NCBI GenBank assembly: GCA_019911985.1
Contig: JAIOJO010000136.1
Coordinates: forward strand, 1-5,677
Source: Sulfuricellaceae bacterium
GTDB taxonomy: Bacteria; Pseudomonadota; Gammaproteobacteria; Burkholderiales; UBA9220
Length of the DNA stretch: 5,677 nucleotides
Direction of reading: 5' to 3'
In this document: positions 5,636 to 5,677 of the stretch, in pieces
Position numbering within the stretch: position 1 is the stretch's first letter
Layout: every line of letters starts with the position of its first letter
The notes under the pieces: model-generated
Told to the model about the DNA's origin: nothing
The model's input: only the letters and a program-made list of their open reading frames with translations
The model's database searches: none
Translations under genes and position numbers: made by a program

Positions 5636-5677
5636 TTAAGAAGCGTCCGGTTAAGCCGCACATCCCTTGTACGGCGC
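5636..5677. other. Unassigned flank right of the element
   Basis: 42 bases to the window edge. No gene can be supported here. On the reverse strand one frame would end a gene at the TAA complementary to 5651-5653, and another opens with ATG at 5663; neither is long enough to judge. Confidence 0.3.

Noticed and set aside
5145..5661. Open frames of 122 and 152 codons on the reverse strand across the downstream region
   Set aside because: Both run through terminal repeats and GC-rich hairpins and translate to low-complexity Pro/Arg/Gly-rich sequence without domains. Palindromic GC-rich DNA lacks stops in several frames at once.

Overview
The window reads as chromosome from a GC-rich Gram-negative proteobacterium. 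The TonB/ExbB/ExbD system and a 22-strand-type outer-membrane receptor require an outer membrane. The codon use and the GC-rich palindromic intergenic repeats would fit a beta- or gammaproteobacterium, but the sequence alone does not identify the species.

Positions 2-5276 hold five genes on the + strand with short gaps, probably one transcription unit: the 3' part of tonB (cut by the left edge), exbB, exbD, a TonB-dependent outer-membrane receptor of 782 residues, and an exported beta-propeller protein of the sialidase/BNR-like type. The gaps are 12, 9, 72 and 37 bases in that order, using the start preferred here for the last gene. ExbB and ExbD keep every key residue known from E. coli, at the same residue numbers, so the energy-transducing motor looks intact. 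The logic is a self-contained uptake cassette: ExbB/ExbD use the proton gradient, TonB carries the energy across the periplasm, and the receptor imports an unknown ligand. The propeller is exported to the periplasm or beyond and carries an unusual CxCC plus CPHH signature, so it is a candidate ligand-handling partner rather than a true sialidase.

Positions 5277-5677 contain no convincing gene. Nearly all of this stretch (5282-5635, 354 bp) is a MITE-like element with 31/32-bp terminal inverted repeats, flanked by CTAG and TTAA. Inside its left arm sits a second palindrome of about 103 bp (5313-5415), which appears to have been inserted there because the right arm runs on without it. The core holds two perfect GC-rich hairpins. 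The last 42 bases, beyond the element, are too short to assign.

The two points most worth following are the Cys/His-bearing propeller linked to its own receptor and TonB system, and the nested-repeat structure of the downstream element.
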